This document shows positions 1-9,833 of a stretch of DNA of 64,000 bases, one piece after another. Where the stretch lies: contig PDZV01000014.1 of assembly GCA_002753135.1 (NCBI GenBank), forward strand, positions 26,447 through 90,446. Direction: 5' to 3'. Within the stretch, counting starts at the first letter, position 1. Each line of letters begins with the position of its first letter. Origin of the DNA: Magnetococcales bacterium WMHbinv6. Its GTDB lineage: Bacteria; Pseudomonadota; Magnetococcia; Magnetococcales; Magnetaquicoccaceae. The notes beneath the pieces were generated by a model. It worked only from the letters and a program-made list of their open reading frames with translations, had not been told where the DNA came from and did not search any database. The position numbers were made by a program, and so were the translations under genes.

Positions 1-147
1 AAACTGGGCAAACTGCTCGGCGAGTTGGGGGAGTCTGCGGCAGCCAAAGAGGTGTTTTTGCGGGTATTGCAGCAGGATCCGGGCAACAAGGCGGCGCTGA
101 CCTTCTGGCAGCAGTTGTTTCCGGGTGAAGCGGTGGCTGTGCCCTGA
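1..147 (+). CDS. 3' end of a protein, possibly TPR-type (partial)
   Basis: Only the last 48 codons are visible, in frame 1, ending with TGA at 145-147. The tail has the helix-turn-helix spacing of a tetratricopeptide repeat (a stretch like AAKEVFLRVLQQDPGNKAAL followed by a short Trp-containing helix). Its stop codon overlaps the ATG of the next gene (TGATG), so the two are probably translationally coupled and in one operon with the sugar-biosynthesis genes. The function is unknown because the N-terminal part lies outside the window. Confidence 0.6.
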   Translation, partial: KLGKLLGELGESAAAKEVFLRVLQQDPGNKAALTFWQQLFPGEAVAVP

Positions 148-1295
148 TGATTCCTTTGGCGATTCCCGATCTGAGCGGTAACGAGGGGCGTTATCTGCAG
201 GAGTGCATCGCCACAGGCTTTGTCTCCTCCGTGGGTCCTTTTGTCAGCCGTTTTGAGCAGGCGGTGGCCGAGGCGGCGGGAGTGGACCATGCCGTGGCCA
301 CCTGCAGCGGCACCGCCGGGTTGCACGTGGCCCTGACGGCGGTGGGGGTGGAACGGGATGATCTGGTGTTGCTCCCCTCCTTGACCTTTATCGCCAGTGC
401 CAACGCCATCGCCTACTGCGGGGCGATGCCCTGGTTGCTGGATGTGGAGGCCTCCAGTTGGAATCTGGATCCGCTGCTGCTGGAGCGGGTGTTGCGTCAG
501 GAGTGTCAGCAGGTCGAGCAGCGGCTGATCCATCGCGCCAGTGGGCGGCGGGTGGCGGCGGTGATGCCGGTCCATACCCTGGGTTTGCCTGCCGACATGA
601 TGCGTATCACGGCGCTGGCCAAAGCGTGGCAATTGCCGGTAGTTGCCGACGCCGCCGCTGCCTTGGGCAGTCGCTGTCAGGGGGTGGCGGTCGGGGCCCT
701 GGGGGCGGATCTGACCGTTTTCTCTTTTAACGGCAATAAAACGGTGACCACCGGCGGGGGTGGGGCGGTGGTCGGCAGGGATCCATCGCTGCTGCAACGG
801 GTGCGCCATTTGTCGACCACTGCCCGTCCGGGCGAGGCCTACGAACATGATCGCATCGGCTTCAATTACCGAATGACCAACCTGCAGGCGGCGGTTGGCT
901 GTGCCCAACTGGAGCGGTTAAGTGGCTTTGTCGCCGCCAAACGGCGCATTCGTGATCGATATGCCGCCGCTTTCCGGTCGCTGGCAAACCGTTTCCGCCC
1001 TTTCCCCGAACCGGCAGGTTATCAAAGCGCCTGCTGGTTTTCTGGCGGTTTGCTGGCCGCAGGGGATCGGGTCAACAGGGAGGCGATGCAGGCGGGACTG
1101 CGTGCTGGCGGTATTGCCGCCCGCTCGTTTTGGCAACCGATTCATCTGCAGGAACCCTATCGGCAGGCCCCTTGTACGGAACAAACGGTCAGCGAAGCAA
1201 TCTGGGGGCGCATTGTGACCCTGCCGTGTTCGACCACCTTGACTGAGCAGGAGCAGGAGCAGGTGATAGCGGCAGTGTTGCAGCTTTTGGCATGA
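147..1295 (+). CDS. DegT/DnrJ/EryC1/StrS-family sugar aminotransferase (LegC-like)
   Basis: This is a PLP-dependent aminotransferase acting on nucleotide-linked 4-keto sugars. At 382 residues it has the family's usual length. The PLP lysine is K198 in SFNGNKTVTTGGGG, and D168 in VVADAAAALG is the expected cofactor-nitrogen aspartate. The N-terminal start (IPLAIPDLSGNE) and the FVSSVGPFV segment resemble the LegC group, which aminates UDP- or GDP-linked 4-keto-6-deoxy sugars on the way to legionaminic acid. The next genes, a NeuD-type acyltransferase and a CBS-nucleotidyltransferase, fit that pathway, which usually glycosylates flagellin or supplies surface polysaccharide. The exact sugar is inferred; the aminotransferase family is not in doubt. 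Confidence 0.88.
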   Translation: MIPLAIPDLSGNEGRYLQECIATGFVSSVGPFVSRFEQAVAEAAGVDHAVATCSGTAGLHVALTAVGVERDDLVLLPSLTFIASANAIAYCGAMPWLLDVEASSWNLDPLLLERVLRQECQQVEQRLIHRASGRRVAAVMPVHTLGLPADMMRITALAKAWQLPVVADAAAALGSRCQGVAVGALGADLTVFSFNGNKTVTTGGGGAVVGRDPSLLQRVRHLSTTARPGEAYEHDRIGFNYRMTNLQAAVGCAQLERLSGFVAAKRRIRDRYAAAFRSLANRFRPFPEPAGYQSACWFSGGLLAAGDRVNREAMQAGLRAGGIAARSFWQPIHLQEPYRQAPCTEQTVSEAIWGRIVTLPCSTTLTEQEQEQVIAAVLQLLA

Positions 1296-1316
1296 AAAAG
1301 GGCAGGGGAGGGGAAA

Positions 1317-1949
1317 ATGGGTTTGATCTTGTTGGGCTGTGGTGGTCACGGTCGGGTGTTGTTGTCGACGCTGCAGGGGCTGGGCTGGATGGAGCGCCTG
1401 CTCGGTGTATTGGATCCTGATCCGCAGCGCATCATGCAGCAGGGTTGTCCGGCACCCTTGTTGGGGGATGATGGCTATCTTGCCCGGTTGCCGCCGCCAT
1501 CGGTCCGCTTGCTCAACGGTATCGGCTCGGTGCGCAGCACCGATAAACGGCGTATGGTCTATCAAAAACTGCGCCAACAGGGGTATGCGTTTGCCGCACT
1601 GATTCATCCGACGGCCTGGTTGGCGGAATCGGTGTCGCAGGCGCAGGGGGTGCAGGTGATGGCGGCTGCGGTGGTTCAAAACGGCTGCCAACTGGGGGAA
1701 AATGTTTTGCTCAACACCCGGGCGGTGGTTGACCATGAGTGTCTGCTGCAGGCGCATGTGCATGTGGCGACCGGCGCGGTGTTGTGTGGCAACGTCGAGG
1801 TGGGGGAAGGGGCCCATATCGGGGCCGGCGCGACCGTGATTCAGGGCATACGGATCGGAGCCGGGGCCTGTATCGGTGCCGGTGCGGTGGTGGTGCGTGA
1901 TGTGCCACCCGGGGCAACGGTGGTCGGGGTGCCGGCCAGGGAGTGTTGA
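1317..1949 (+). CDS. NeuD/PglD-family sugar O- or N-acyltransferase
   Basis: A 210-residue acyltransferase. The N-terminal Rossmann-like PglD domain begins ILLGCGGHGRVLLS, the usual GxGGHG signature. A left-handed beta-helix of hexapeptide repeats fills roughly residues 95-205 (IGAGATVIQGIRIGAGACIG and similar). The probable general base is the His in VVDHECLL. Family members acetylate the amino sugar made by the preceding aminotransferase (LegH/PglD role) or O-acetylate sialic-acid-like sugars (NeuD role); sequence alone does not separate these. It lies 21 bp after the aminotransferase gene, and its end overlaps the longest possible frame of the next gene. Confidence 0.85.
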   Translation: MGLILLGCGGHGRVLLSTLQGLGWMERLLGVLDPDPQRIMQQGCPAPLLGDDGYLARLPPPSVRLLNGIGSVRSTDKRRMVYQKLRQQGYAFAALIHPTAWLAESVSQAQGVQVMAAAVVQNGCQLGENVLLNTRAVVDHECLLQAHVHVATGAVLCGNVEVGEGAHIGAGATVIQGIRIGAGACIGAGAVVVRDVPPGATVVGVPAREC

Positions 1950-1951
1950 AG

Positions 1952-3016
1952 ATGAGTAAACGTCGATCCTGGCGCTCGGTTTTGGTGCGACCGCAGGCCA
2001 CCATTCTGGAGACCATCCAGGTGATCGATCGGGGTGCCATGCGGGTTGCCCTGGTGGTGGATGAACATGATCGACTGCTTGGCGTGGTCACCGACGGCAA
2101 CATTCGCCGTGGGTTGATCAACCAGATCGGTTTGCAGGAGTCGGTCAGCCGGGTGATGAATCCGCAGCCGATCACCGTGCAGGTGACCGACGCCCGCGAG
2201 CAGGTGCTGGCGTTGATGAATGCCCGGGAGATTGAACATCTGCCGGTTTTGGACAGTCGGGGGGTGTTGGTTGGTCTGGAGTTGCTGCAGGAGTTGACGC
2301 TGCCAACGGCCAAGGAAAACTGGGTGGTGCTGATGGCCGGGGGGTTGGGCAGTCGATTGGGTTCAATCACCCGGGAGTGTCCCAAACCGCTGTTGCGTGT
2401 CGGGCCCAAGCCGATTCTGGAGGTGATACTGGAAAGTTTTCTGCAGTATGGTTTTCGGCGTTTTTATCTGTCGGTCAACTACAAAAAACAGATGATCCAG
2501 GAATATTTCGGTAACGGTTCTGCCTGGGGGGCGGAAATTCGCTATGTGGAAGAGAGCGAGCGCATGGGCACCGCCGGTTCCCTCTCCCTGTTGCCCGAAC
2601 AGCCCACACAGCCCTTTTTTGTCATGAACGGTGATTTGTTGACCCGCATTCATTTTCAACACATTCTCGATTTTCATGCCACCCACCAGGCGCAGGCCAC
2701 CCTGTGCGTGCGCCGGGTGGAGCAGACCATTCCCTTCGGCGTGGTGGAAATGGAACAACACCGCCTGCTGGCCATCGAAGAGAAGCCAACCCATCACTAT
2801 TTTGTCAACGCCGGTATCTATGTTCTGGATCCGCAGGTGTTGCCCCTGATCCCCAAAGGGCACTATCTGGATATGCCCGATCTTTTCCGCAAAGTGATCG
2901 CCAACGGCCAGACAGCGGTTGCCTTTCCCTTTTTGGACTATTGGCTGGATATTGGCCAAATGGGCGACTACGACCGGGCGCGCCAGGAGTATGAACAGAT
3001 TTTTCGCCAGTGCTGA
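1952..3016 (+). CDS. CBS-pair plus sugar-1-phosphate nucleotidyltransferase (PtmE-like)
   Basis: Residues 1-115 form a tandem CBS pair. From about residue 120 a nucleotidyltransferase domain starts with VVLMAGGLGSRLG, the nucleotide-binding loop, followed by ECPKPLLRVG and VMNGDLLT (metal-binding Asp). This architecture is that of Campylobacter PtmE, a glucosamine-1-phosphate guanylyltransferase that starts the GDP-linked route to legionaminic acid. I chose ATG 1952 because GGGAG at 1939-1943 is well spaced. A GTG at 1943 is an alternative that would overlap the previous stop. The guanylyl specificity is inferred from architecture and neighbours. Confidence 0.85.
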   Translation: MSKRRSWRSVLVRPQATILETIQVIDRGAMRVALVVDEHDRLLGVVTDGNIRRGLINQIGLQESVSRVMNPQPITVQVTDAREQVLALMNAREIEHLPVLDSRGVLVGLELLQELTLPTAKENWVVLMAGGLGSRLGSITRECPKPLLRVGPKPILEVILESFLQYGFRRFYLSVNYKKQMIQEYFGNGSAWGAEIRYVEESERMGTAGSLSLLPEQPTQPFFVMNGDLLTRIHFQHILDFHATHQAQATLCVRRVEQTIPFGVVEMEQHRLLAIEEKPTHHYFVNAGIYVLDPQVLPLIPKGHYLDMPDLFRKVIANGQTAVAFPFLDYWLDIGQMGDYDRARQEYEQIFRQC

Positions 3017-3046
3017 GGAACTTTTTGTAGAATTTCAGGAAACAGC

Positions 3047-4375
3047 ATGCAGCTGACATCCAGTAAAGAGTCGGTGATCTGGGGAGAGCCGAGTTGGCTG
3101 GCGGTGGCGGAGACGCTCTGGGCGGCGCTGTTGGGGGGGTGGCTGTTTTGGCAGCCTGCGGCGCACTGGCTGGTCTGGCTGCCATTCTGGGTGGCCCCTT
3201 TGTTGTTGTTGCGTTCACCTCTTTCCACCGAAAAAGGGGCCCGATGGTTTGCCGCCTATCTGGCGGATAAGACTAAAATTACCCCGCTTGGTACACCGAT
3301 TCGTTACTGGATGGTTCTGTTGCCGGTGATTCTCCTGATCACCGGTTTTATCACCGCCTTGCTCTCCGAACAGTGGTTGCCTTATGCCGTTGCCTGGCAG
3401 CTTTTTTTTCGTGCCATCGCCATCGGTATTCTGGCGATGTGGATTGCCATGGCCATCGCCGTGGCCGGGGCGATGGAGGGGTCGGTACTCATTGCCCTGG
3501 GCGTGGCCTTTTTGTTGGCCTTGGCTGCGGCGCGGGCCGGTATTGTCGAGGTGGCCTTTGCCTGGGGGTTGGCGGTGACCATGGTTGGTATCGTGGCCGG
3601 GGCGGTGGCCTTGATGTGGCTGGGGGCGGTGGCCGGTGAGGGAACCTTGGCCATCGCCATTCTGCTGGCCGGGGTGCCGTGGATCATCGGTATCTGGCTG
3701 CGGTCGCTGGCGGTGCGGGTGGTGGCCACCCTGGCCCACCCCTGGTTCGGTTTGCGCTCCCTGCCGGGCAACTGGCGGCGCTTTTTGTGGATTCTCGATC
3801 TGCGTCAGCCACCGGAACTGGTGCCGGAGCTGCTGTTGTGGACCAATACGTTTTCCATCAACGAAATTCGCGACATTCTCGTGGCCCCGGGAGCGTTTAA
3901 AAAATTGTTTGGTTTGCTGGCCTTTGCCTGTTTTTTTCTGCCTGCCATTCTCTATCGCTGGAGTATCAAATCAACGGTATGGTTGTATTGGCCGCTGTTG
4001 TGGCTGGAGAGCGGTCCTTTGGGGTGCGAGGCGGTGCTGCGGGAGGAGTGGCGGCAGGCGTTGCACAACGGTCGCTGGGAACGGTTGCGGCGCTGGTTGG
4101 CCTGGCTGGCCTGTGCGGCGATGATCGCCGTCACCCTGTCGGCAGGGTTGCCCGGCGCGTGGCAGCAGGCGGCCTGGCAGGGTTGGTCGTTGTGGCAGGG
4201 GTGGCAGGGCGGGGTGTTGGCGGTTTTGTTGTTGGGCGAACTGATTGCCCTGGTCAGCCGACAGGGTGGGCAGCTGCGGCTGTTGCAGGGGTTGGTTTGG
4301 CTGCGCAACGGCTGCGCAGCCTTCGTGTTGTTCAATGCGGTCTGGGCGGTGGCGCTGATCTGGCCCCGTTCATGA
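3047..4375 (+). CDS. Polytopic membrane protein, unknown function
   Basis: A 442-residue protein with roughly ten hydrophobic segments, starting at about residue 20 and ending with a Trp-rich C-terminal segment. Runs of Ala, Gly, Val and Leu between about 125 and 225 give several closely spaced helices. A hydrophilic part at about 225-285 ([10 protein letters not shown]) probably faces the cytoplasm. I recognise no family motif. The start ATG has AGGAAACAGC just upstream. It follows the sugar genes by 30 bp, so a role in surface-glycan handling is possible but unproven. Its stop overlaps the convergent clpB stop by 6 bp. Confidence 0.65.
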   Translation: MQLTSSKESVIWGEPSWLAVAETLWAALLGGWLFWQPAAHWLVWLPFWVAPLLLLRSPLSTEKGARWFAAYLADKTKITPLGTPIRYWMVLLPVILLITGFITALLSEQWLPYAVAWQLFFRAIAIGILAMWIAMAIAVAGAMEGSVLIALGVAFLLALAAARAGIVEVAFAWGLAVTMVGIVAGAVALMWLGAVAGEGTLAIAILLAGVPWIIGIWLRSLAVRVVATLAHPWFGLRSLPGNWRRFLWILDLRQPPELVPELLLWTNTFSINEIRDILVAPGAFKKLFGLLAFACFFLPAILYRWSIKSTVWLYWPLLWLESGPLGCEAVLREEWRQALHNGRWERLRRWLAWLACAAMIAVTLSAGLPGAWQQAAWQGWSLWQGWQGGVLAVLLLGELIALVSRQGGQLRLLQGLVWLRNGCAAFVLFNAVWAVALIWPRS

Positions 4376-6979
4376 GGGATTTTGCCCGCTGCTGCTGGCA
4401 GCAAAATGCAACCCGGCGTGATCTGCCGTAACCTCGATCAGGTCGCCATCGCGAAAATGGCCGGAGAGAATCCCCTCCGCCAACGGATCTTGCACCCATT
4501 GTTGGATCACCCGTTTCAGCGGGCGGGCACCATAGACCGGATCATAGCCCAACTCGGCCAACCAGTGCTGGGCCTCGGCGCTGACCAACAAAGCCATTTT
4601 GCGGTCGCTCATCCGTTGTGCCAGGCGTTGCAACTGAATCTGCACGATGGCATCCATCTGGGCGCGGGCCAGACGGTGGAAGACGATGATGTCATCCAAC
4701 CGGTTGAGAAATTCAGGGCGGAAAATCTGCCGCAGGGCGTCGCGGGCCGCCTGTTGCGCAGCCTCTTCCTCTTCCGGGCTTGTCCCGACATCATTGAGGT
4801 ATTGCGAACCGGCGTTGGAGGTCATGATCACCACCGTGTTGCGAAAATCGACCGTGCGCCCCTGGCCGTCGGTCAAACGGCCATCGTCCAACAGCTGCAG
4901 CAACAGGTTGAAAACCTCCGGGTGGGCCTTTTCGATTTCGTCCAGCAGAATGACACTGTACGGTCGGCGGCGTACCGCTTCGGTCAACTGTCCCCCCTCT
5001 TCATAGCCGACATAACCGGGCGGGGCCCCCACCAGGCGGGCGACGGCGTGTCGTTCCATGTATTCGGACATATCGACCCGCAGCATGGCCTGCTCGTCAT
5101 CGAAGAGAAAAGCGGCCACTGTCTTGGCCAGTTCCGTTTTACCCACACCGGTTGGTCCGGTGAAGATGAAAGAACCGATCGGGCGGTTGGCATCCTGCAA
5201 CCCGGCCCGTGAGCGGCGCACGGCGCGGGAGATGGCACCTACAGCCGTCTGTTGTCCGACCACCCGTTCGGCCAGACGCTTCTCCATGTGCAACAATTTT
5301 TCCCTCTCCCCTTCCAGCATGCGGGCCACCGGAATGCCGGTCCAGTGCGCGATGATGGTGGCAATATCCTCTTCGCCCACCTCTTCGCGCAGCAGGCGGC
5401 GACCGGAACCGCTGGCCATCTGTTGCGCCTTGGTCAATTGTGCCTCCAGAGCGGGAATTTCGCCGTAGCGCAATTGACCGGCCTTTTCCAGATGCACCTG
5501 GCGCTCTGCCTCTTCCAGTTCAAAACGTTTGCGTTCCAGGGCCTCTTTCACGGTTTGTGCCTGGGCGATGGCGTTACGTTCCTGCTCCCAGATGGCGGTC
5601 AGTTGAATCGATTTTTCTTTCAGATCGGCCAGCTCTTTTTCCAGAGCCTGCAACCGTTCCCGGCTGGCGGCATCTTTTTCTTTGCTGAGGGCGACCCGTT
5701 CAATCTCTCGTTGCAATATTTTGCGGTCGGTTTCGTCGATCTCGTGCGGTTTGGAGGTGATTTCCATGCGGATGCGGGCCGCCGCTTCATCCATCAGATC
5801 GATGGCCTTGTCGGGCAGAAAACGGTTGGTGATGTAACGGTGCGACAGGGTGACCGCCGCGACGATGGCCCCATCGGTGATGCGTACCCCGTGGTGCAGT
5901 TCATATTTTTCCTTGATGCCGCGCAGGATGGAGATGGTATCCACCACGCTCGGCTCACCGACCAGCACCGGCTGGAAGCGCCGCTCCAGGGCGGCATCTT
6001 TTTCGACGTGTTTGCGGTATTCATCCAGGGTGGTGGCCCCGACGCAGTGCAGGTCGCCACGGGCCAGGGCCGGTTTGAGCAGATTGGAGGCATCCATGGC
6101 CCCGTCGGCCTTGCCTGCCCCCACCAGGGTGTGCATTTCATCGATGAAGAGAATGATGCTGCCGTCGGCCTTTTGCACCTCTTTGAGGACCGCTTTCAGG
6201 CGCTCTTCAAACTCGCCGCGATATTTGGCCCCGGCTACCAGGGATCCCATATCCAGGGCGACCAGACGTTTGTTTTTCAACGATTCCGGTACATCCTGGC
6301 GCACGATGCGTTGTGCCAACCCTTCGGCGATGGCCGTTTTACCCACCCCCGGTTCACCGATCAGCACCGGATTGTTTTTGGTGCGCCGCGAGAGAACATG
6401 GATGGTGCGGCGAATCTCTTCATCGCGCCCGATCACCGGATCAATTTTGCCTTGCCGGGCCAGTTCGGTCAGATCGCGGGCATATTTTTCCAGGGCTTGA
6501 AAGGTTCCTTCCGGATCTTGCGAGGTGACCCGTTGCGCCCCGCGTACCTGTTGCAGGGCCTCCAGGAGGCGGTTTTCCGTGATGTGAAATTCGCGAAACA
6601 GGCGGGCCAATTCGCTGTTGTTCTGGCCTTCGGCGGTCATGGCCAACAAAAAGTGTTCGGTGGAGAGATATTCATCTTTCAAAGCGGTGGCCCGCTGTTC
6701 GGCGTTCATGAACAGCACCTGCAGCCGTCGGGAAGAGATCAGTTGATCGACCCCTTCGACGCGGGGAAAGCGGTCAAGAACTTTTTCGACGGCGGTGAGC
6801 AGAGCAGCAGGGGCGATGCCCAATTTTTCCAGAATGGGGCGGGTCAACCCCTCTTCTTGCGCCAGCAGGGCGGCAAGCAGATGTTCCGGCTCCAGTTGCT
6901 GGTGGGTACGGGCCGAGGCCATCTGCGCGGCACTCTGCAGAGCCTGTTGCGATTTACTGGTCAGACGGTCCTGGCGCAT
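4370..6979 (-). CDS. clpB: ATP-dependent chaperone ClpB
   Basis: An 869-residue Hsp100 disaggregase that works with DnaK to rescue aggregated proteins. The order is Clp N-domain (1-145), AAA1 with Walker A GEPGVGKT near 206, a long coiled-coil middle domain (about 400-530) that separates ClpB from ClpA, AAA2 with GPTGVGKTE near 605, and a C-terminal D2-small domain. Pore loops KYRGEFEE and GYVGYEEGG are visible. The length matches the E. coli protein. It is transcribed divergently from acnB. No clean sigma-32 promoter or CIRCE element was seen upstream, so its heat-shock control is unclear. Confidence 0.98.
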   Translation of the reverse strand: MRQDRLTSKSQQALQSAAQMASARTHQQLEPEHLLAALLAQEEGLTRPILEKLGIAPAALLTAVEKVLDRFPRVEGVDQLISSRRLQVLFMNAEQRATALKDEYLSTEHFLLAMTAEGQNNSELARLFREFHITENRLLEALQQVRGAQRVTSQDPEGTFQALEKYARDLTELARQGKIDPVIGRDEEIRRTIHVLSRRTKNNPVLIGEPGVGKTAIAEGLAQRIVRQDVPESLKNKRLVALDMGSLVAGAKYRGEFEERLKAVLKEVQKADGSIILFIDEMHTLVGAGKADGAMDASNLLKPALARGDLHCVGATTLDEYRKHVEKDAALERRFQPVLVGEPSVVDTISILRGIKEKYELHHGVRITDGAIVAAVTLSHRYITNRFLPDKAIDLMDEAAARIRMEITSKPHEIDETDRKILQREIERVALSKEKDAASRERLQALEKELADLKEKSIQLTAIWEQERNAIAQAQTVKEALERKRFELEEAERQVHLEKAGQLRYGEIPALEAQLTKAQQMASGSGRRLLREEVGEEDIATIIAHWTGIPVARMLEGEREKLLHMEKRLAERVVGQQTAVGAISRAVRRSRAGLQDANRPIGSFIFTGPTGVGKTELAKTVAAFLFDDEQAMLRVDMSEYMERHAVARLVGAPPGYVGYEEGGQLTEAVRRRPYSVILLDEIEKAHPEVFNLLLQLLDDGRLTDGQGRTVDFRNTVVIMTSNAGSQYLNDVGTSPEEEEAAQQAARDALRQIFRPEFLNRLDDIIVFHRLARAQMDAIVQIQLQRLAQRMSDRKMALLVSAEAQHWLAELGYDPVYGARPLKRVIQQWVQDPLAEGILSGHFRDGDLIEVTADHAGLHFAASSSGQNPS

Positions 6980-7237
6980 GGTTTTACTCCCGAGAGATCG
7001 AAAAAAAGGGGGGCAGGGTTAATCTGCCTGGTGATGATTAGGTAGGATGGAAACGGCGTTTGGCAAGGGGTGTTCAACGATTAATGCGTTTTATCAGGAA
7101 GTTTTGCAAGATGATTTACCACGTTGCCGCTTTGGGTACACAGAGTGGCTTGCAATAAGGTTGGGTTGCGCCTATGTTAACGGGGCTAACGTGATGGAGG
7201 TTTGGCGTCAATTGGTTCCTTTCATGGGGAGAGTGTT
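6980..7237. promoter_or_regulatory. Divergent clpB/acnB intergenic region
   Basis: A 258-bp spacer holding the promoters of clpB (leftward) and acnB (rightward). A possible short reading frame at 7047-7244 has no recognisable product or good ribosome-binding site and is left out. Confidence 0.5.
7150..7178 (+). promoter_or_regulatory. Predicted sigma-70 promoter for acnB
   Basis: TTGCAA at 7150-7155 and TATGTT at 7173-7178 are separated by 17 bp. A transcript would start near 7185, about 50 nt before the acnB start codon. Predicted by eye only. Confidence 0.5.
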
Positions 7238-9778
7238 ATGTTAGAGGCATATCGTCAGCACGTTGCCGAACGTGCAAAAGAGGGGGTTCCTCCCTTGCCG
7301 TTAACGGCGGCACAAACGGCAGATTTGACCAAACTGTTGCAAAATCCGCCTGCTGGTGAAGAGGCGTTTTTGGTGGATTTGCTTGCCAATCAGGTACCAC
7401 CTGGTGTGGATGATGCTTCCAAGGTGAAAGCCGCCTTTTTGGCAGAGGTTGCCAAAGGGAAAACCGCTTGTTCCTTGATCAGTCGTCAGGAGGCCACCCG
7501 TCTGTTGGGTACCATGATCGGTGGCTATAATGTGGGACCGCTGATCGATCTTCTGGACGATGCGGAACTGGCCGATACGGCGGTGGCCTCGCTGTCCAAT
7601 ACTTTGATGATCTACGATTCGTTCAAAACGGTGGTCACCAAAGCCAAAACAAATGACAAGGCCAAACAGGTGCTGCAAAACTGGGCCGATGCCACCTGGT
7701 TTACCTCCCGTACGCCAATGCCGGATCAGGTGACGGTGACCGTCTTCAAAGTGCCGGGTGAGACCAATACCGACGATCTCTCCCCCGCTTCCGAAGCCTG
7801 GAGCCGCCCGGATGTGCCGGTGCATGCCAAATCGATGTTGATCAACCGCAAACCGGGCTCCCTGGAAGAGTTGGCAGAGCTGAAAAAGAAGGGCCATCCC
7901 ATCGCCTATGTCGGCGATGTGGTCGGTACCGGTTCCTCGCGTAAATCGGCAGCCAACTCGATGATTTGGCACATTGGTGAAGATATTCCCTACGTTCCGG
8001 CCAAACGGACCGGCGGCGTGGTGATCGGCAGCAGCATTGCCCCGATCTTTTTCAATACCGCAGAAGATTCCGGCATGTTGCCGATTCAATGCCCGGTGAC
8101 CGATCTCAACAGCGGCGATGTGATCACCATCGACACCCGCGCCGGTACCATTAGCCGCGATGGGGCGGTGGTCGCCAATTTCAGCCTGCAACCTTCCACC
8201 CTGGCCGATGAGTTCCAGGCCGGAGGACGGGTCAACCTGATTGTCGGTCGCAAATTGACCGGCGAAGCGCGGGAAGTGTTGGGCCTGCCGCCGTCGACTC
8301 TCTTCCAGCAGGTGGAAAATCCCGCCGATAGCGGCAAGGGCTATTCGCTGGCACAGAAGATGGTGGGTCAATCGGTCGGTTTGCCTGGCGTGCGCCCGGG
8401 AACCTATTGTGAGCCGAAAATGACCACGGTGGGTTCGCAGGATACCACCGGTCCGATGACCCGGGATGAGATCAAAGAGCTGGCCTGCCTGGGCTTTTCG
8501 GCAGAGATGGTTCTGCAGAGCTTCTGCCATACCGCTGCCTATCCCAAGGCCGTGGATATCAAGACCCATCAAACTCTGGGTAAATTTTTCGAGGATCGCG
8601 GCGGTGTCGCCCTGCGTCCCGGCGATGGGGTGATCCACTCCTGGTTGAACCGCTTCTGTCTGCCCGATACGGTGGGTACCGGTGGTGACTCGCACACCCG
8701 TTTTCCGATTGGCATCTCCTTCCCGGCTGGCTCCGGCTTGGTGGCTTTTGCCGCTGCCACCGGTGCCATGCCGTTGGTGATGCCGGAGTCGGTGCTGGTC
8801 CGCTTTACCGGGCGCATGCAGCCGGGTATCACCCTGCGTGATCTGGTCAACGCCATCCCCTATGTGGCGATTCAACGGGGGCTGATGACCGTGGCCAAAG
8901 CGGGCAAGAAAAATATTTTTTCCGGGCGGATTCTGGAAATTGAAGGTCTGCCGCAGCTGAAGGTGGAACAGGCCTTTGAATTGGCCGATGCCTCGGCAGA
9001 ACGGTCGGCTGCTGCCTGTGCGGTGCAGTTGGATCAGGAACCGGTGATCGAATTTTTGCGCTCCAATGCGGTGTTGCTGAAAAACATGATCAAACGGGGC
9101 TACAAAGATGCCGCCGCTCTGCAACGGCGCATTGATGCGATGGAGGCCTGGTTGGCCAATCCCACCCTGCTCAAAGCCGACGCCGATGCCGAGTATGCTG
9201 CAGTGGTGGAGATCAACCTCGATGAGATCAAAGAGCCGATTCTCGCCTGCCCGAACGATCCGGACGATGTCAAACTGCTCTCTGAGGTGGCCGGAACGAC
9301 CATCAATGAGGTGTTCCTGGGCTCCTGCATGACCAATATCGGCCATTTCCGGGCCGCGTCGCGGATTTTGGACGGTCAACCGGCGGTGGCCGGTCGTTTG
9401 TGGATTGCACCGCCAACCCGCATGGATGAGCGGCAGTTGATGGATGAAGGGGTCTACAGCATTTTCGGCAAGGCCGGTGCCCGTACCGAAGTGCCGGGAT
9501 GTTCGTTGTGCATGGGCAACCAGGCGCGGGTGGCCGATAATGCGGTGGTCTTTTCCACCTCGACCCGCAACTTTGACAACCGTATGGGCAAAGGGGCGCA
9601 GGTTTTCCTGGGTTCTGCCGAGTTGGGAGCGGTCGCCTCCCTGCTGGGCCGCCTGCCGACGGTGGAAGAGTACTTGAAATACATGGCGGAAAAAGTCGAT
9701 CCCAAAGCGGGCGATACCTACCGCTATCTCAACTTTGACCAGATTCCCAATTATGAAAATTCCGGGCTGGTGGCGTAA
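7238..9778 (+). CDS. acnB: Aconitate hydratase B
   Basis: The bifunctional TCA-cycle aconitase / 2-methylisocitrate dehydratase, 846 residues against 865 in E. coli. The start [16 protein letters not shown] matches AcnB closely, which is why I chose ATG 7238 (GGGGAGAG upstream) over a TTG at 7202. The HEAT-like N-terminal domain and the swivel domain come first, with the catalytic domains after, as is specific to the B type. The [4Fe-4S] ligands are visible as GSCMTN and GCSLCMGNQ near the C-terminus. It stands alone between the clpB promoter region and a convergent terminator. Confidence 0.98.
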   Translation: MLEAYRQHVAERAKEGVPPLPLTAAQTADLTKLLQNPPAGEEAFLVDLLANQVPPGVDDASKVKAAFLAEVAKGKTACSLISRQEATRLLGTMIGGYNVGPLIDLLDDAELADTAVASLSNTLMIYDSFKTVVTKAKTNDKAKQVLQNWADATWFTSRTPMPDQVTVTVFKVPGETNTDDLSPASEAWSRPDVPVHAKSMLINRKPGSLEELAELKKKGHPIAYVGDVVGTGSSRKSAANSMIWHIGEDIPYVPAKRTGGVVIGSSIAPIFFNTAEDSGMLPIQCPVTDLNSGDVITIDTRAGTISRDGAVVANFSLQPSTLADEFQAGGRVNLIVGRKLTGEAREVLGLPPSTLFQQVENPADSGKGYSLAQKMVGQSVGLPGVRPGTYCEPKMTTVGSQDTTGPMTRDEIKELACLGFSAEMVLQSFCHTAAYPKAVDIKTHQTLGKFFEDRGGVALRPGDGVIHSWLNRFCLPDTVGTGGDSHTRFPIGISFPAGSGLVAFAAATGAMPLVMPESVLVRFTGRMQPGITLRDLVNAIPYVAIQRGLMTVAKAGKKNIFSGRILEIEGLPQLKVEQAFELADASAERSAAACAVQLDQEPVIEFLRSNAVLLKNMIKRGYKDAAALQRRIDAMEAWLANPTLLKADADAEYAAVVEINLDEIKEPILACPNDPDDVKLLSEVAGTTINEVFLGSCMTNIGHFRAASRILDGQPAVAGRLWIAPPTRMDERQLMDEGVYSIFGKAGARTEVPGCSLCMGNQARVADNAVVFSTSTRNFDNRMGKGAQVFLGSAELGAVASLLGRLPTVEEYLKYMAEKVDPKAGDTYRYLNFDQIPNYENSGLVA

Positions 9779-9794
9779 GTGTGATGTCAGAGAA

Positions 9795-9813
9795 GGGGGG
9801 CGCAAGCCCCCCC
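9795..9813. terminator. G/C-rich stem-loop between acnB and nadB
   Basis: A perfect 7-bp stem (GGGGGGC/GCCCCCC) with a GCAA tetraloop lies between the convergent acnB and nadB stops. It lacks a strong U-tract, so it may be a weak bidirectional terminator or an mRNA-stabilising end. Confidence 0.6.
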
Positions 9814-9833
9814 AATCATTTCTGCCGTCAGGA

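Noticed and set aside
5252..7045. A long open frame on the plus strand opposite clpB.
   Set aside because: It mirrors the clpB codon pattern and encodes no recognisable domain; the clpB reading is certain.
6980..7060. A possible sigma-32 promoter upstream of clpB.
   Set aside because: CTTG- and CCAT-like pieces exist on the minus strand but spacing and bases fit the consensus poorly.
7047..7244. A 65-codon frame in the clpB-acnB spacer.
   Set aside because: It has no ribosome-binding site, overlaps the predicted acnB promoter and resembles no known protein.
7301..9805. An 834-codon open frame on the minus strand opposite acnB.
   Set aside because: A shadow of the acnB codons, His/Gly-rich with no family motif.
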